Of a DNA stretch of 64,000 bases, positions 17,965 through 27,629 are shown in pieces. The notes below the pieces were generated by a model. It searched no databases and was not told the origin of the DNA. It saw only the letters and a list, made by a program, of their open reading frames with translations. The position numbers and the translations under genes are program-made. The stretch is taken from positions 496,001 to 560,000 of the forward strand of contig CAWATG010000004.1 of the NCBI GenBank assembly GCA_963785035.1, in the 5' to 3' direction. Source of the stretch: CAWATG01 sp963785035. Lineage in GTDB: Bacteria > Actinomycetota > Acidimicrobiia > IMCC26256 > CAWATG01. Numbering within the stretch: the first letter of the stretch is position 1; every line of letters begins with the position of its first letter.

Positions 17965-19083
17965 ATGAGCGGTACCGCCCGCGGTCCAGGACCACTCGAT
18001 GGTCCGAGCCCCTCATGGTTCATTGCCGAGAAGGGCCGCATTGCCGGCATTGGTACGGGCGCAGGGCCTGACGGTGCCACACCTCTGGGCGGTGGTATCG
18101 CCGCTCCCGGTCTCATCGACCTGCAGATCAATGGTGTCGACGACATCGAGTTCGCGACGGCTGAGCCGGCGACATGGACCATTGCGATGAGGCGACTGGC
18201 GACAAGGGGTGTCACGGCGTGTTGTCCGACGATCGTGACCCAGCCGCTCGACGCCTACGGTCCGCTACTGCGGCGCGCTGCAGTCGCCCGTGAAGCAGCA
18301 GAGGCCGATCCCGTCGCTGCCAAGATCGTCGGCATCCACCTCGAGGGGCCATTTCTTGGTGCGGCGCCGGGTGCGCACCGCGCCGAGTTGATTCGCGCCG
18401 TGGATCTGCATTGGTTGCAGCGCCTCGTCGGTGAGTTCGGTTCGCTGATCACGATGGTGACGTTGGCCCCTGAGGCCGATCCCGACCTGGCCGCGGTTCG
18501 CTTTCTTCGTGACAGCGGCGTGATCGTCGCCCTCGGCCACTCGCGCGCCACCTTCGACGAAGCGCGCGCCGCCGCCGATGCCGGCGCGAACATGGTGACC
18601 CACCTCTTCAACGCGATGGGACCTTGGCATCATCGCGAGCCCGGCCTCATCGGTGCGGCATTGGATGACGAACGGCTCGCTCCATCAGTCATCGCGGATC
18701 TTTGTCATGTGCACCCCGGCGCCCTCCGTCTTGTCGCGAAACACAAACCTTCGGCCGTCGTGGTATCCGATGCAGTCTCGCGTGGTTCGGCGAGTTCCGA
18801 TGGCTCGGTTGTCGAATTCCGTGATGGAGCGGCGTATTCGGGTGATGGTCTGTTGTGCGGAGCGACCGTGCTGCTCGACGGAGCAGTCCGCAACCTCGTA
18901 GGAGCCGGGATCTCTCTTGCGCGTGCGATCGAGATGGCATCGACGGTCCCGGCGACGCTCATCGGGGACCTGACGCGCGGTCGGCTTGAGCCCGGCGCAC
19001 GGGCAGACATCGTTGCCTTCGAGCCCGCGACACTTTCGATCCGCAAGGTCTGGCTCGGCGGCGTCGAGATTCAACCTCAGTAG
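17965..19083 (+). CDS. nagA: N-acetylglucosamine-6-phosphate deacetylase NagA
   Basis: This metal-dependent amidohydrolase deacetylates GlcNAc-6-P in amino-sugar recycling. It is 372 residues from the ATG at 17965. Visible motifs are PGLIDLQINGVDD at the barrel entrance, HLEGPFLG, GHSRAT (metal ligand His), HLFNAMGPWHHREPG and the catalytic-Asp block VVVSDAVS. A longer in-frame upstream reading runs into the divergent promoter region and is not used. The N-terminal strand before FIAEKGRIAGIG is shorter than usual. It is divergent from the membrane protein gene and precedes lutA by 9 bases. Confidence 0.93.
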   Translation: MSGTARGPGPLDGPSPSWFIAEKGRIAGIGTGAGPDGATPLGGGIAAPGLIDLQINGVDDIEFATAEPATWTIAMRRLATRGVTACCPTIVTQPLDAYGPLLRRAAVAREAAEADPVAAKIVGIHLEGPFLGAAPGAHRAELIRAVDLHWLQRLVGEFGSLITMVTLAPEADPDLAAVRFLRDSGVIVALGHSRATFDEARAAADAGANMVTHLFNAMGPWHHREPGLIGAALDDERLAPSVIADLCHVHPGALRLVAKHKPSAVVVSDAVSRGSASSDGSVVEFRDGAAYSGDGLLCGATVLLDGAVRNLVGAGISLARAIEMASTVPATLIGDLTRGRLEPGARADIVAFEPATLSIRKVWLGGVEIQPQ

Positions 19084-19092
19084 TGTTGCCCC

Positions 19093-19812
19093 GTGCCCCG
19101 GGTTGCCCTCTTCGCGACGTGCATTGCCGATCAACTGTTTCCCCAGACGGCGATCGCGGCGGTTCGCCTCCTCGAAGCCGCGGGATGCGCCGTTTCATTC
19201 CCGGATGCGCAGTCCTGTTGTGGCCAACCTGCGATCAATAGTGGACAGCCCGACGCGGCGCTCCCGCTCGTACGGAACTTCGTGAGGGTCTTCGAGGAGT
19301 TCGACGCAGTCGTCTCGCCGTCGGGGTCCTGTGCGGCGACGGTGCACCATTGGTATGGTCGCCTCCTCGACCCAGACTGGGCCGATCGGGTTTCTGCGGT
19401 CACGGCCAAGACCTTCGAGCTGTCCCAATACCTTGTCGACGTGCTCGGAGTGGTCGAGCTTGGCTCGCATCTCGACGTGACCGTCACATACCACGACGCG
19501 TGTCACGCACTGCGAAACCTCGGCGTACGCAGTCAGCCTCGAGCGCTCCTCGAAGCTGCCGGGGCGACGATGGTCGAGATGCCGGAGTCCGAAACCTGTT
19601 GTGGTTTTGGCGGAACGTTTGCAGTCAAGCTCGGCGATATTTCAAGCGCAGTTGCCGATGCGAAGCTCGGCCATGCCGAAACCACCGATGCGCGGTATCT
19701 CGTAAGCGGTGACGCTGCGTGCTTGATGCACCTTGCCGGACGCCGCCGTCGAACGGCTCAAGGACCGGAGCCGATCCACTTCGCCGAGCTCCTCGCGGGC
19801 GGATTGGCGTGA
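19093..19812 (+). CDS. lutA: lactate utilisation protein LutA
   Basis: This cytoplasmic Fe-S oxidoreductase subunit is 239 residues. It has two CCG-type cysteine-rich domains: SCCGQPAINSG near residue 42 and ETCCGFGGTF near residue 160, plus YHDACHALRNLGV. LutABC oxidises L-lactate to pyruvate in bacteria lacking the classic dehydrogenase. Start is a GTG, and the stop overlaps the lutB start (GTGA). The three genes form a normal lutABC order. Confidence 0.94.
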   Translation: MPRVALFATCIADQLFPQTAIAAVRLLEAAGCAVSFPDAQSCCGQPAINSGQPDAALPLVRNFVRVFEEFDAVVSPSGSCAATVHHWYGRLLDPDWADRVSAVTAKTFELSQYLVDVLGVVELGSHLDVTVTYHDACHALRNLGVRSQPRALLEAAGATMVEMPESETCCGFGGTFAVKLGDISSAVADAKLGHAETTDARYLVSGDAACLMHLAGRRRRTAQGPEPIHFAELLAGGLA

Positions 19813-21374
19813 CCCCACGCGTGGTCACGCCAGGAAATGACCTGCGCGAGCGAGCCGGGAAAGCGTTGGCAGATGCCGAGCTGCAGCGCGCGTTGCGCAA
19901 TCTCGACCAAAGGCTCTTCACCGCACGAGAGGTACAGGATCACTCGCCAGAGCTGAAGGACAGGGTCGCCGAAGTGCGCCGCGAGGTGCTCGCGGATCTC
20001 GATGGTTGGCTCGCCGCCGCGCAAGGTCAACTCGAATCCGTTGGCGCGGTCGTGCACCGCTGCGTGACGGCGGCGGACGCCCGTGACGTCGTCTTGGGGA
20101 TTGCGCGCCGGGAGGGCGTGCAACGCGTGGTCAAATCGAAATCCATGGCAACCGAGGAGATCGCGCTGACCGATTTCCTCGAACGAGCGGGTCTTGATGT
20201 TGTGGAGACGGACCTCGGCGAGTACATCGTGCAGGTCGCCGGGGAGCGTCCGTCGCACATGATCACGCCTGCGATTCACAAGACCATTGAACAGATTGCT
20301 GACGTGCTCTCGGGCGTGGCCGGCGAGGAGCTCGTCGCCGAGCGAGAGTCGTTGACCAGCTGGGCGCGCGAGCATCTCCGGCGGCGCTTTCTCGAAGCCG
20401 ACATGGGGATCACCGGAGCCAATTTCGTCGCAGCTGACACGGGCACCGTCGTCCTTGTCACAAATGAGGGAAACGGGCGATTCTGTACGACCTTGCCGCG
20501 TGTGATGGTCGCGGTCGTCCCGATCGAAAAAGTGATCGCGCGCTTTGCTGATCTCGGTGTGCTCATTCCCACCCTCACGATGAGCGCAACGGGGCAATCG
20601 TTGTCGAACTACGTCACGATGTTGACCGGACCGCGCCGGGAAGGCGAACAGGACGGGCCCGAACAGCTCCATGTCGTGTTTCTCGACAACAACCGTAGCG
20701 ATCTGATCGGCACGCCCTATGAGGAGATGCTGGCCTGCATCCGATGCGGAGCGTGTCTCAACGTCTGCCCGGTGTACCGCAAGGTCAGTGGGCACGCCTA
20801 TGACGCGGTGTACAGCGGTCCGATGGGCAAGGTTCTGACGCCACTGCTGAGCGCGGGTGTCGACGGTCGTGATCTTCCTCACGCGTCGACGTTGTGTGGG
20901 GCGTGCACCGAGGCGTGCCCGGCACAGATTCCGTTGGCGGACCTGCTCGTTCGCCTACGCACCGATCTTCGAGAGGGAACGTCGCCGGTCGTGGTGAGTC
21001 GCCGCGCACTCGAGCGTGTTCCTGCACCAGCCGGAGCGGCACTACCACCAGGAGCACGCCCACATGAGCGCCTCGCGGGCGAGGGATATTTCTCGGCGAT
21101 CGCAGACACGCGGGTCGGAACGCTGCTCCAGCGGCGTGCGACACGTGCTGACATCGGGTTTCGCGTGTGGGGTCGCCTGTGGGCATCGCCGGCGGGATAT
21201 CGCAGCTCGAGCGCAGTCGCACGCGTCGGCGCACGTGTTGTCGGGCGCAATGGTTGGGCATCACGTGTTCCAGGTCTGGCGGGGTGGAGCCGAACCCGTG
21301 ACGTTCCGCTCCCCTCCCCCCGCTCGTTCCGCCAGCACTGGGCTGCCCGCGAGGCTGGGCGCGAGACGTGGTAA
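19809..21374 (+). CDS. lutB: lactate utilisation protein LutB
   Basis: This 521-residue iron-sulfur protein has an N-terminal LutB/LutC-like domain, then two [4Fe-4S] motifs, CIRCGACLNVCPVY and LCGACTEACP, at about residues 310-370. A C-terminal region rich in Arg and Pro follows. In the lactate oxidation complex it passes electrons between LutC and LutA. The GTG at 19809 overlaps the lutA stop; the upstream in-frame extension lies inside lutA and is rejected. The stop overlaps the lutC start by seven bases. Frame intact. Confidence 0.94.
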   Translation: MTPRVVTPGNDLRERAGKALADAELQRALRNLDQRLFTAREVQDHSPELKDRVAEVRREVLADLDGWLAAAQGQLESVGAVVHRCVTAADARDVVLGIARREGVQRVVKSKSMATEEIALTDFLERAGLDVVETDLGEYIVQVAGERPSHMITPAIHKTIEQIADVLSGVAGEELVAERESLTSWAREHLRRRFLEADMGITGANFVAADTGTVVLVTNEGNGRFCTTLPRVMVAVVPIEKVIARFADLGVLIPTLTMSATGQSLSNYVTMLTGPRREGEQDGPEQLHVVFLDNNRSDLIGTPYEEMLACIRCGACLNVCPVYRKVSGHAYDAVYSGPMGKVLTPLLSAGVDGRDLPHASTLCGACTEACPAQIPLADLLVRLRTDLREGTSPVVVSRRALERVPAPAGAALPPGARPHERLAGEGYFSAIADTRVGTLLQRRATRADIGFRVWGRLWASPAGYRSSSAVARVGARVVGRNGWASRVPGLAGWSRTRDVPLPSPRSFRQHWAAREAGRETW

Positions 21375-21977
21375 GCAAGGGGGCCCACCGAGATGCCGCA
21401 GGCGATGAACGCATGGAGCGTTTCGCAGCAGGGATGGCGGCGAGCCGATGTGGCGTGCACGGACCGTACGCGTCCGGTGAAGCGTTGTCGGTCAGCGTTG
21501 CCGTGGCGGCTGAGCGCGCCGAGGGCGGTTCCGTTGCATTCGGTGTCGGCGACGAACTCCTTGTGGCGCTCGACATTGTGGCGCTGGACATCGAGGCGCA
21601 ACTCGTCGCCGCAGGCGTTGTGCCGCTGCGTTCGGATTCACCTCATTGGGCCGACGCGCTCGGGACCGCAGGTGCCGGGCTGACGGGTTCGGTGCTCGGC
21701 ATGTGCCGATCGTGCCGTGGTTGCGGTGACCTCTGGAATCGGTCGACCACGCGCGACGAGCCTTCTTCCTCCCGCGCACGTGTGCGTCGTGCGTGCGAGC
21801 ACGATCGTCGACTCCTTCGCTGCGGCGCTCGAGCGTCTCGTTGTGACCGACCGGCTTCCAAGTGCGGTGATGTGGATCGGCGGTCCAAGCCGAACAGGTG
21901 ATCTCGAAATGAAGACCACATGGGGTGTGCACGGTCCGCGAACGGTCGACATCGTGATTGCAGATGACCGTACCTGA
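21368..21977 (+). CDS. lutC: lactate utilisation protein LutC (frameshifted)
   Basis: This is the third LutABC subunit, an NagB/RpiA-like alpha/beta protein of about 202 residues when reconstructed. The first frame ends its family-like part at GAGLTGSVLGM; skipping one base near 21704 continues ADRAVVAVTSGIGRPRA and the conserved PAHVCVVRA ... IGGPSRTGDLEMKTTWGVHGP block near the C-terminus, the part that best defines LutC. The GTG start overlaps lutB, which supports translational coupling. The frameshift is probably a sequence error, since both halves keep the family pattern. Confidence 0.85.
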
Positions 21978-22061
21978 GAACGCGTCAGGTCACGCGCTCG
22001 GTGTCGCGATGGGCGTGCGCGACCGAGCACACGCAACGCTGCACCACTAACGTCGTGCGAG

Positions 22062-23204
22062 ATGAATCGATTTGCGGCGGGACTTTCCCAACATCCACTT
22101 GCCACCCACGCAGTCGGCGAGGTCGCTGGTCATATTCTCGAACAGCTCCACGGCGAACGTGCGGACCTCCTTGTCGTCTTCGTGAGTCCACATCACCTCG
22201 GCGCGCTCGACGACATTGCCGGCGCATTGCGGTCCCTGCTCGAACCGCGTGTGCTGATCGGTATGGGCGCTGTCGGCGTTGTCGGCGGCGACCAGGAGAT
22301 CGAAGAGGATTCGGCAGTCTCGGTCTTCGCGGCGAGTTGTCCCGACGTGCAACTCCTGCCAGCGCGGCTCGAGGCCATTGAGACGTCAGACGGCATGTCG
22401 GTTCTCGGCTGGCCCGACGGTGCATCGGAGGCGCACACGCTCGTCCTGCTGGCCGAGCCATTCAGCTTCCCGGCGGATGATTTCACGGCACGCTGCGATG
22501 AATCGGGACACGCCGTGCAGGTTGTCGGTGGCCTTGCTTCGGCGGCCGGACCGGGCGGGAATCGCCTGATCCTGGACGATCAGTTGTTCCATGACGGCGC
22601 TGTCGGCGTGTTCGTCGGCGATGGGCTCGCTATTCGGGCTGTGGTCTCGCAGGGATGTCGACCGATCGGGCGCCCCTTCACGGTGACCAGCGCCAGGGAA
22701 AATGAAATCCGTGAACTCGGTGGGATACCGGCGGTGGAACGCCTGGCGCGGCTGGCGCTGGAAGCCGATGAGACCGATCGGAGCTTGATGCGCCGAGGCT
22801 TACATGTCGGCGTGGTTGTCGACGAGCACCATGACGAATTCAGCCGCGGCGACTTCCTGGTCCGGACTGTTCTCGGGGCGGACCACGATTCGGGTGCGGT
22901 TGCGATTGCCGATTCTGTCGGAGTCGGCCAGACCGTCCAGTTTCATGTACGTGACGCCGACTCGGCCGACGAGGACCTCCGCGAGTTGCTCGCCGATGTC
23001 GACGCCTCCGCGGCACTGTTGTTCACCTGCAACGGCCGGGGTGCCAATTTCTTCGGTGTCGCCGACCACGACGCGGCGACAATCGAGAAGCTGATCGGGC
23101 CTGTCCCGCTCGCCGGGGCATTTTGCGCAGGTGAACTGGGCCCGATCTGGGGCAGGAATTCGCTGCATGGCTTCACGGCGAGCCTTGCTCTGTTCGGGAC
23201 CTAG
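22062..23204 (+). CDS. FIST-domain sensor protein
   Basis: This 380-residue soluble protein has an N-terminal FIST domain (LLVVFVSPHHLGALDDIAG, then IGMGAVGVVGGDQEIE) and a C-terminal FIST_C region ending GAFCAGELGPIWGRN. It closely follows the layout of standalone FIST proteins, thought to bind small ligands such as amino acids. No kinase, GGDEF or other output domain is attached. Start at 22062, 84 bases after lutC, in the same direction. A role in sensing lactate-related metabolites would be only a guess from position. Confidence 0.88.
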   Translation: MNRFAAGLSQHPLATHAVGEVAGHILEQLHGERADLLVVFVSPHHLGALDDIAGALRSLLEPRVLIGMGAVGVVGGDQEIEEDSAVSVFAASCPDVQLLPARLEAIETSDGMSVLGWPDGASEAHTLVLLAEPFSFPADDFTARCDESGHAVQVVGGLASAAGPGGNRLILDDQLFHDGAVGVFVGDGLAIRAVVSQGCRPIGRPFTVTSARENEIRELGGIPAVERLARLALEADETDRSLMRRGLHVGVVVDEHHDEFSRGDFLVRTVLGADHDSGAVAIADSVGVGQTVQFHVRDADSADEDLRELLADVDASAALLFTCNGRGANFFGVADHDAATIEKLIGPVPLAGAFCAGELGPIWGRNSLHGFTASLALFGT

Positions 23205-23317
23205 AGCCGTAGATGACGACCCGTAGCCGGGTAAGATGGCGAGTCGGCACGTAGGCTTTCGGGCAATTCGGAGATGGACGTTGGACGTGGTTCGGCGCGT
23301 CCAAGTCAGGAGCGCAC

Positions 23318-25354
23318 GTGACACCGGGATCCTCAGGTCTGCAACGTACGGGCACCGAGCTCGAACGCCGCGCTGTCGACGCGGTTCGAGGTCTCGCGAT
23401 GGATGCGGTCCAGCGCGCCGAATGCGGTCATCCCGGAACGGCGATGGCGTTGGCTCCGCTGGCCCATGTGTTGTGGACGCGCATCATGCGGTACGACGCG
23501 CAGGCGCCGGACTGGCCGGACCGTGACCGGTTCGTGCTCTCCGCCGGCCATGCATCGATGCTCCTTTACGCCTACCTGTATCTGACCGGTGCCGGTCTCA
23601 CGCTCGAGGACCTCCGTGCTTTTCGTCAATGGGGTTCGCTGACTCCGGGTCACCCTGAGGTGCATCACACGGCAGGTGTCGAGGTGACGACGGGTCCGCT
23701 CGGACAGGGATTCGCAAACGGTGTGGGCATGGCGCTCGCCGAGGCGCATCTGCGTGCTCGCTTTGGTGCGGAGCTCGTCGATCACCACACCTTCGCGATT
23801 TGTGGTGATGGCGACCTGCAAGAGGGCGTGAGTCATGAGGCAGCCTCGCTTGCAGGGCACCTCGGACTCGGTCGTCTCGTCTACATCTACGACGACAACC
23901 ACATCACGATCGACGGACCCACCGAATTGTCCTACCGCGACAACGTCCCTTCGCGTTTCGAGAGCTACGGCTGGCACGTTGTCGAGCTCGGTGAGGCGGC
24001 AGAAGATCTCGATGTGATCGAACGCGGTATCCGCGAAGCCATGGCCGAGGCACAACGCCCATCGCTGGTCGTGCTGCGTAGCCACATCGGGTACCCGTCG
24101 CCGCGTTTCATGGACACGGCAAAGGCCCATGGTGAGCCATTGGGAGCCGACGAAGTTGCAGCAGTCAAGGAACTGCTGGGCATGCCGGCAGGCGATTTCG
24201 TCGTCCCCGATGATGTCCTCGAACATTGCCGGGCAGCAGGGCGTCGAGGTGAGGCCGACCGCCGCGCGTGGCAGGCTCGCCGTGAGGCGTTCGGCGTTTC
24301 GAATCCGACGCTCGCAGAGGACCTGTCGGTGTCACTTTCCGGTACCGGCCACGCTGGTTGGGAAGCGAAACTTCCGAGCTTCAGCGCCGGCAGCAGCGTT
24401 GCAACACGGGTTGCGTGTGCCGATGTGCTCAATGCAATTGTCGACGTGGTTCCGGGTTTGATCGGTGGTGGCGCCGACCTCACCGGCAATACCGGCACTG
24501 CGCTCAAGTCAGGTGGCGTCGTCGGGCCGGGGAGTTTCGGCGGTCGCCAAGTGCACTTCGGCGTGCGTGAGCACGGTATGGGTTCCATCATGAACGGAAT
24601 GGCACTTCATGGCGGGGTGCTCCCCTTTGGTGGGACGTTCTTTGTCTTCAGCGACTACATGCGACCGGCCGTGCGCCTTGCGGCATTGTCGTGTGCGAAG
24701 GTCGCATTTGTGTGGTCGCATGACTCTGTCGGGATTGGCGAGGATGGTCCGACGCATCAGCCGGTCGAGCATCTCGCATCGCTTCGGTCGATTCCGGGTC
24801 TGCGTCTGATCCGACCGGCCGACGCGAACGAGACTGCTGCGGCGTGGCGGGTCCATCTCAACGGCGACGGTCCGACCGGCATCATCCTCAGCCGTCAGAA
24901 GCTGCCGGTGCTGGAGTCGACCGAGACGTTGGCCGCCGATGGCGTCGCTGCCGGCGCGTACATCGTCAGTCCTGAGCAGCCACGTTCGACAACGTCCGCG
25001 CTCGATCTCGTGTTGGTCGCCTCGGGCTCGGAAGTCGCGCTCTGTATCGCAGCCAAGGAAATGCTCGGCTCCGACGGATACAACGTCCGTGTGGTGTCGA
25101 TGCCGTCGTGGGATCTGTTCGGCGCACAAAGCGACGAGTATCGTGATGCAGTACTCCCGCCAGGCGCTCCGACCATTGCCGTCGAAGCGGGGGCATCGCT
25201 CGGTTGGGAACGTTTTGCCGACGACGTCATCGCTCTGGATCGGTTCGGCGCATCAGCGCCGGGTGAGGTTGTGATGACCCAGCTCGGTTTTACGCCTGAG
25301 CATGTGGTCGAACGTGCGCGAGCTTTGCTCGGTTTCACCGGAGCGACGAGGTGA
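23318..25354 (+). CDS. tkt: transketolase
   Basis: This thiamine-diphosphate enzyme of the pentose phosphate pathway transfers two-carbon ketol units. It is 678 residues, full length. Visible are GHPGTAMALAPLAHVLW, the GDGDLQEGVSHEAASLAG Mg/ThDP motif (about residue 155), HHTAGVEVTTGPLGQG, the pyrimidine domain with VREHGMGSIMNGMALHGG carrying the catalytic Glu, and SHDSVGIGEDGPTHQPVEH. A good AGGAG site precedes the GTG at 23318. Its stop overlaps the transaldolase start (GTGA), so the two non-oxidative enzymes are co-translated. Confidence 0.97.
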   Translation: MTPGSSGLQRTGTELERRAVDAVRGLAMDAVQRAECGHPGTAMALAPLAHVLWTRIMRYDAQAPDWPDRDRFVLSAGHASMLLYAYLYLTGAGLTLEDLRAFRQWGSLTPGHPEVHHTAGVEVTTGPLGQGFANGVGMALAEAHLRARFGAELVDHHTFAICGDGDLQEGVSHEAASLAGHLGLGRLVYIYDDNHITIDGPTELSYRDNVPSRFESYGWHVVELGEAAEDLDVIERGIREAMAEAQRPSLVVLRSHIGYPSPRFMDTAKAHGEPLGADEVAAVKELLGMPAGDFVVPDDVLEHCRAAGRRGEADRRAWQARREAFGVSNPTLAEDLSVSLSGTGHAGWEAKLPSFSAGSSVATRVACADVLNAIVDVVPGLIGGGADLTGNTGTALKSGGVVGPGSFGGRQVHFGVREHGMGSIMNGMALHGGVLPFGGTFFVFSDYMRPAVRLAALSCAKVAFVWSHDSVGIGEDGPTHQPVEHLASLRSIPGLRLIRPADANETAAAWRVHLNGDGPTGIILSRQKLPVLESTETLAADGVAAGAYIVSPEQPRSTTSALDLVLVASGSEVALCIAAKEMLGSDGYNVRVVSMPSWDLFGAQSDEYRDAVLPPGAPTIAVEAGASLGWERFADDVIALDRFGASAPGEVVMTQLGFTPEHVVERARALLGFTGATR

Positions 25355-26453
25355 GCAATGCCGTCGCTCGCCTCAATGATCTCGGACAGAGCCCGTGGTA
25401 CGACAACCTGACGCGTGCATTGGTGCGCGACGGTGAGCTTGCGGCACTGATCGCGAAGGATGGCATCCGAGGCGTCACGTCGAACCCGACGATTTTCGAA
25501 AAGGCGATGGCAGAAGGAATCGGCTACGACGAGCAGCTTCTCGAGCTTGCGGATCTTCCGATCGAAGCCATCTACTGGAAGCTCGTCGAGACCGATATCG
25601 CCGGCGCGGCTGATCTGCTTCGGCCGGTCTACGACACGACGATGTGCCGGGATGGTTTCGTTTCGGTCGAGGTGTCGCCGGACCTTGCCCATGACAGCGC
25701 GCAGACCGTCGTCCAGGCCAAGGAACTCTTCGCTCGGCTCGGCCGGCCGAACGTGATGATCAAGATCCCGGCAACCCCTGCTGGGATTCCAGCGATCGCT
25801 GAGGTGATCGCATCGGGCATCAACGTCAACGTCACGCTGATCTTCTCATTGCGGCGTTACGAGGAGGTCATCGATGCATTCCTCGAAGGCATCGAACGCT
25901 TGGTCGGTGCCGGTGGCGATCCGTCGAAAGTAGCGTCGGTCGCGTCGTTCTTCGTCAGCCGTGTCGACACCGAAGTCGACAAGCTCCTCCCCGATCGCCA
26001 TGAGCTCCGCGGCAAGGTCGCTGTTGCAAATGCACGATTGGCCTACAGACTCTTCGAACAGCGTTTTTCGGGCGAGCGCTGGGACCGGTTGGTCGAAGCT
26101 GGAGCGCTCCCACAGCGACCGTTGTGGGCCTCGACGTCGACGAAGAATCCTGCCTATTCCGACACGCTCTATGTGGATGAGCTCATTGGTCGACGACACG
26201 GTCAACACGCTGGCGCAATCGTCGATCGACGCATTGAGGGACCACGGTGCTCCGCTGCCCGGGACCTTGACCAAGGATGTGAGCCGCAGCGGAGCAGGTT
26301 CTGGGCGACCTCGGCGGGCTCGGTATCGAGTACGACGAAGTCACGGCTTTGCTCGAGCGTGACGGTGTCACGTCATTTTCGCGTTCGTATCACGATTGTC
26401 TCGGCACACTCGAGCGACGTCTCACCGAGTTGCGCCCAGCGCCGACGGCCTGA
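25351..26453 (+). CDS. tal: transaldolase (two frameshifts)
   Basis: This Schiff-base aldolase moves dihydroxyacetone units between sugar phosphates. The N-terminal half is intact: SPWYDNLTRALVRDGEL, GVTSNPTIFEKAM, and the active-site lysine in NVMIKIPATPAGIPAI. The frame breaks twice near the C-terminus. Skipping one base near 26191 joins YVDELIG to DDTVNTLA, and skipping another near 26285 joins TKDVS to AAEQVLGDLGGLGIEY. The reading then ends with TELRPAPTA at 26453. Both corrected joins recreate the family consensus (LIGxDTVNT). Reconstructed length is about 366 residues. It is coupled to tkt. Confidence 0.92.
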
Positions 26454-26457
26454 AACG

Positions 26458-27610
26458 GTGCGCGTACCTCCAGCGACGTGTTACTTCCCACCAGAGGACC
26501 GCACATGGATCTTGGAGCAGGTTGAGGACTGCCTCGCTACCGGTCAGCTCACCCTTGGCCTCCGTGGCCGCCGGCTCGAGGAGGAGTTCGCTGCATACCT
26601 TGGCGTCGCACATGCGGTCGCGGTGAACTCGGGGACCAGCGCGCTCGAGATTTCGCTCCGTGCACTCGGGGTGATGGGTAAGGAGGTGCTGGTTCCGGCG
26701 AACACCTTTTACGCGACGGCTGCTGCGGTGCTCGCCGCCGGCGCACGACCACGGTTCGTGGATTGTGATCCCGAGACGATGGCAATCTCCCCTACTGCTG
26801 CCCGTACGGCGATCGGTCCAGAGACGGTGGGGATGATCGTTGTGCATATCGCAGGCATGGTGACGCCCGCCATCGGAGAGCTGCTGGCGATCTGTGACGC
26901 TTCCGGGATCTTCTGCATCGAAGACGCGGCGCACGCGCACGGCAGCGCGCACGGCGGCAGCTTGGCCGGGACATTTGGTGTCGCAGCCGCATTCTCCTTC
27001 TATCCCACCAAAGTGATGGCAGCCGGTGAAGGCGGAATGATCGTTACCAATGATGACGGCCTCGCGGAGGAGGCGCGGATCTATCGGGATCAAGGTAAGG
27101 CTTCGTTCCTCACGAATCTGCACACCCGCCTTGGATACAACTGGCGGATGAGTGAGCCACACGCGGCGATGGCACTCACGCAGCTTCGCCGCCTCGACGA
27201 ATTCATCGACCATCGCCAGCGGGTTGCACAGCGCTATCGAGAGGCGATGAGTTTCCTCGGATTGACCCCGATCGATGTCCCCGGCGAAGCGCATATGAAC
27301 TACTACAAGTTTGTTGCGTACCTGCCCGATGGTGTCGACCGCGCCGGCCCTCAAGGCAGCGTTGCGCGAGACACATGGCGTGGGACTTTCGGGCGAGGTG
27401 TACGACGTGCCGTTACATCGCCAGCCGGTCTTTGCCGAGTACGGCGCGGGCATGTCATTGCCCGGCGCGGACTTCCTGTGTGATCGCCACATCTGTCTGC
27501 CTGTTTCAGCGGTCATGTCCGATGAACAGATCGACATTGTGATCGGGTCCATGGCAGCGGCGCTGGAGCAACAGGGATGCTCCTTGCCTGCTGCTGCCGA
27601 TGCCCCCTAG
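26458..27610 (+). CDS. DegT/DnrJ/EryC1-family PLP sugar aminotransferase (frameshifted)
   Basis: This is a fold-type I aminotransferase acting on nucleotide-linked keto-sugars. From the GTG at 26458, QLTLGLRGRRLEEEFAAYLG and VAVNSGTSALEISLRALG start the domain. The PLP lysine lies in SFYPTKVMAAGEGG and IEDAAHAHGS provides the Asp. Skipping one base near 27349 joins DGVDRAG to LKAALRETHGVGLSGEVYDVPLHRQPVF. Reconstructed length is about 383 residues. It starts 5 bases after transaldolase and overlaps the epimerase's possible upstream start. The neighbouring epimerase, GT2 and deacetylase suggest a surface-polysaccharide or glycoconjugate pathway. Confidence 0.9.
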
Positions 27611-27629
27611 GAACGGAAAGGTTGTACGA

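Noticed and set aside
26158..26453. Programmed double frameshift in transaldolase
   Set aside because: Two shifts within 95 bases, with no common slippery sequence or downstream structure visible, fit sequence error better than regulation.
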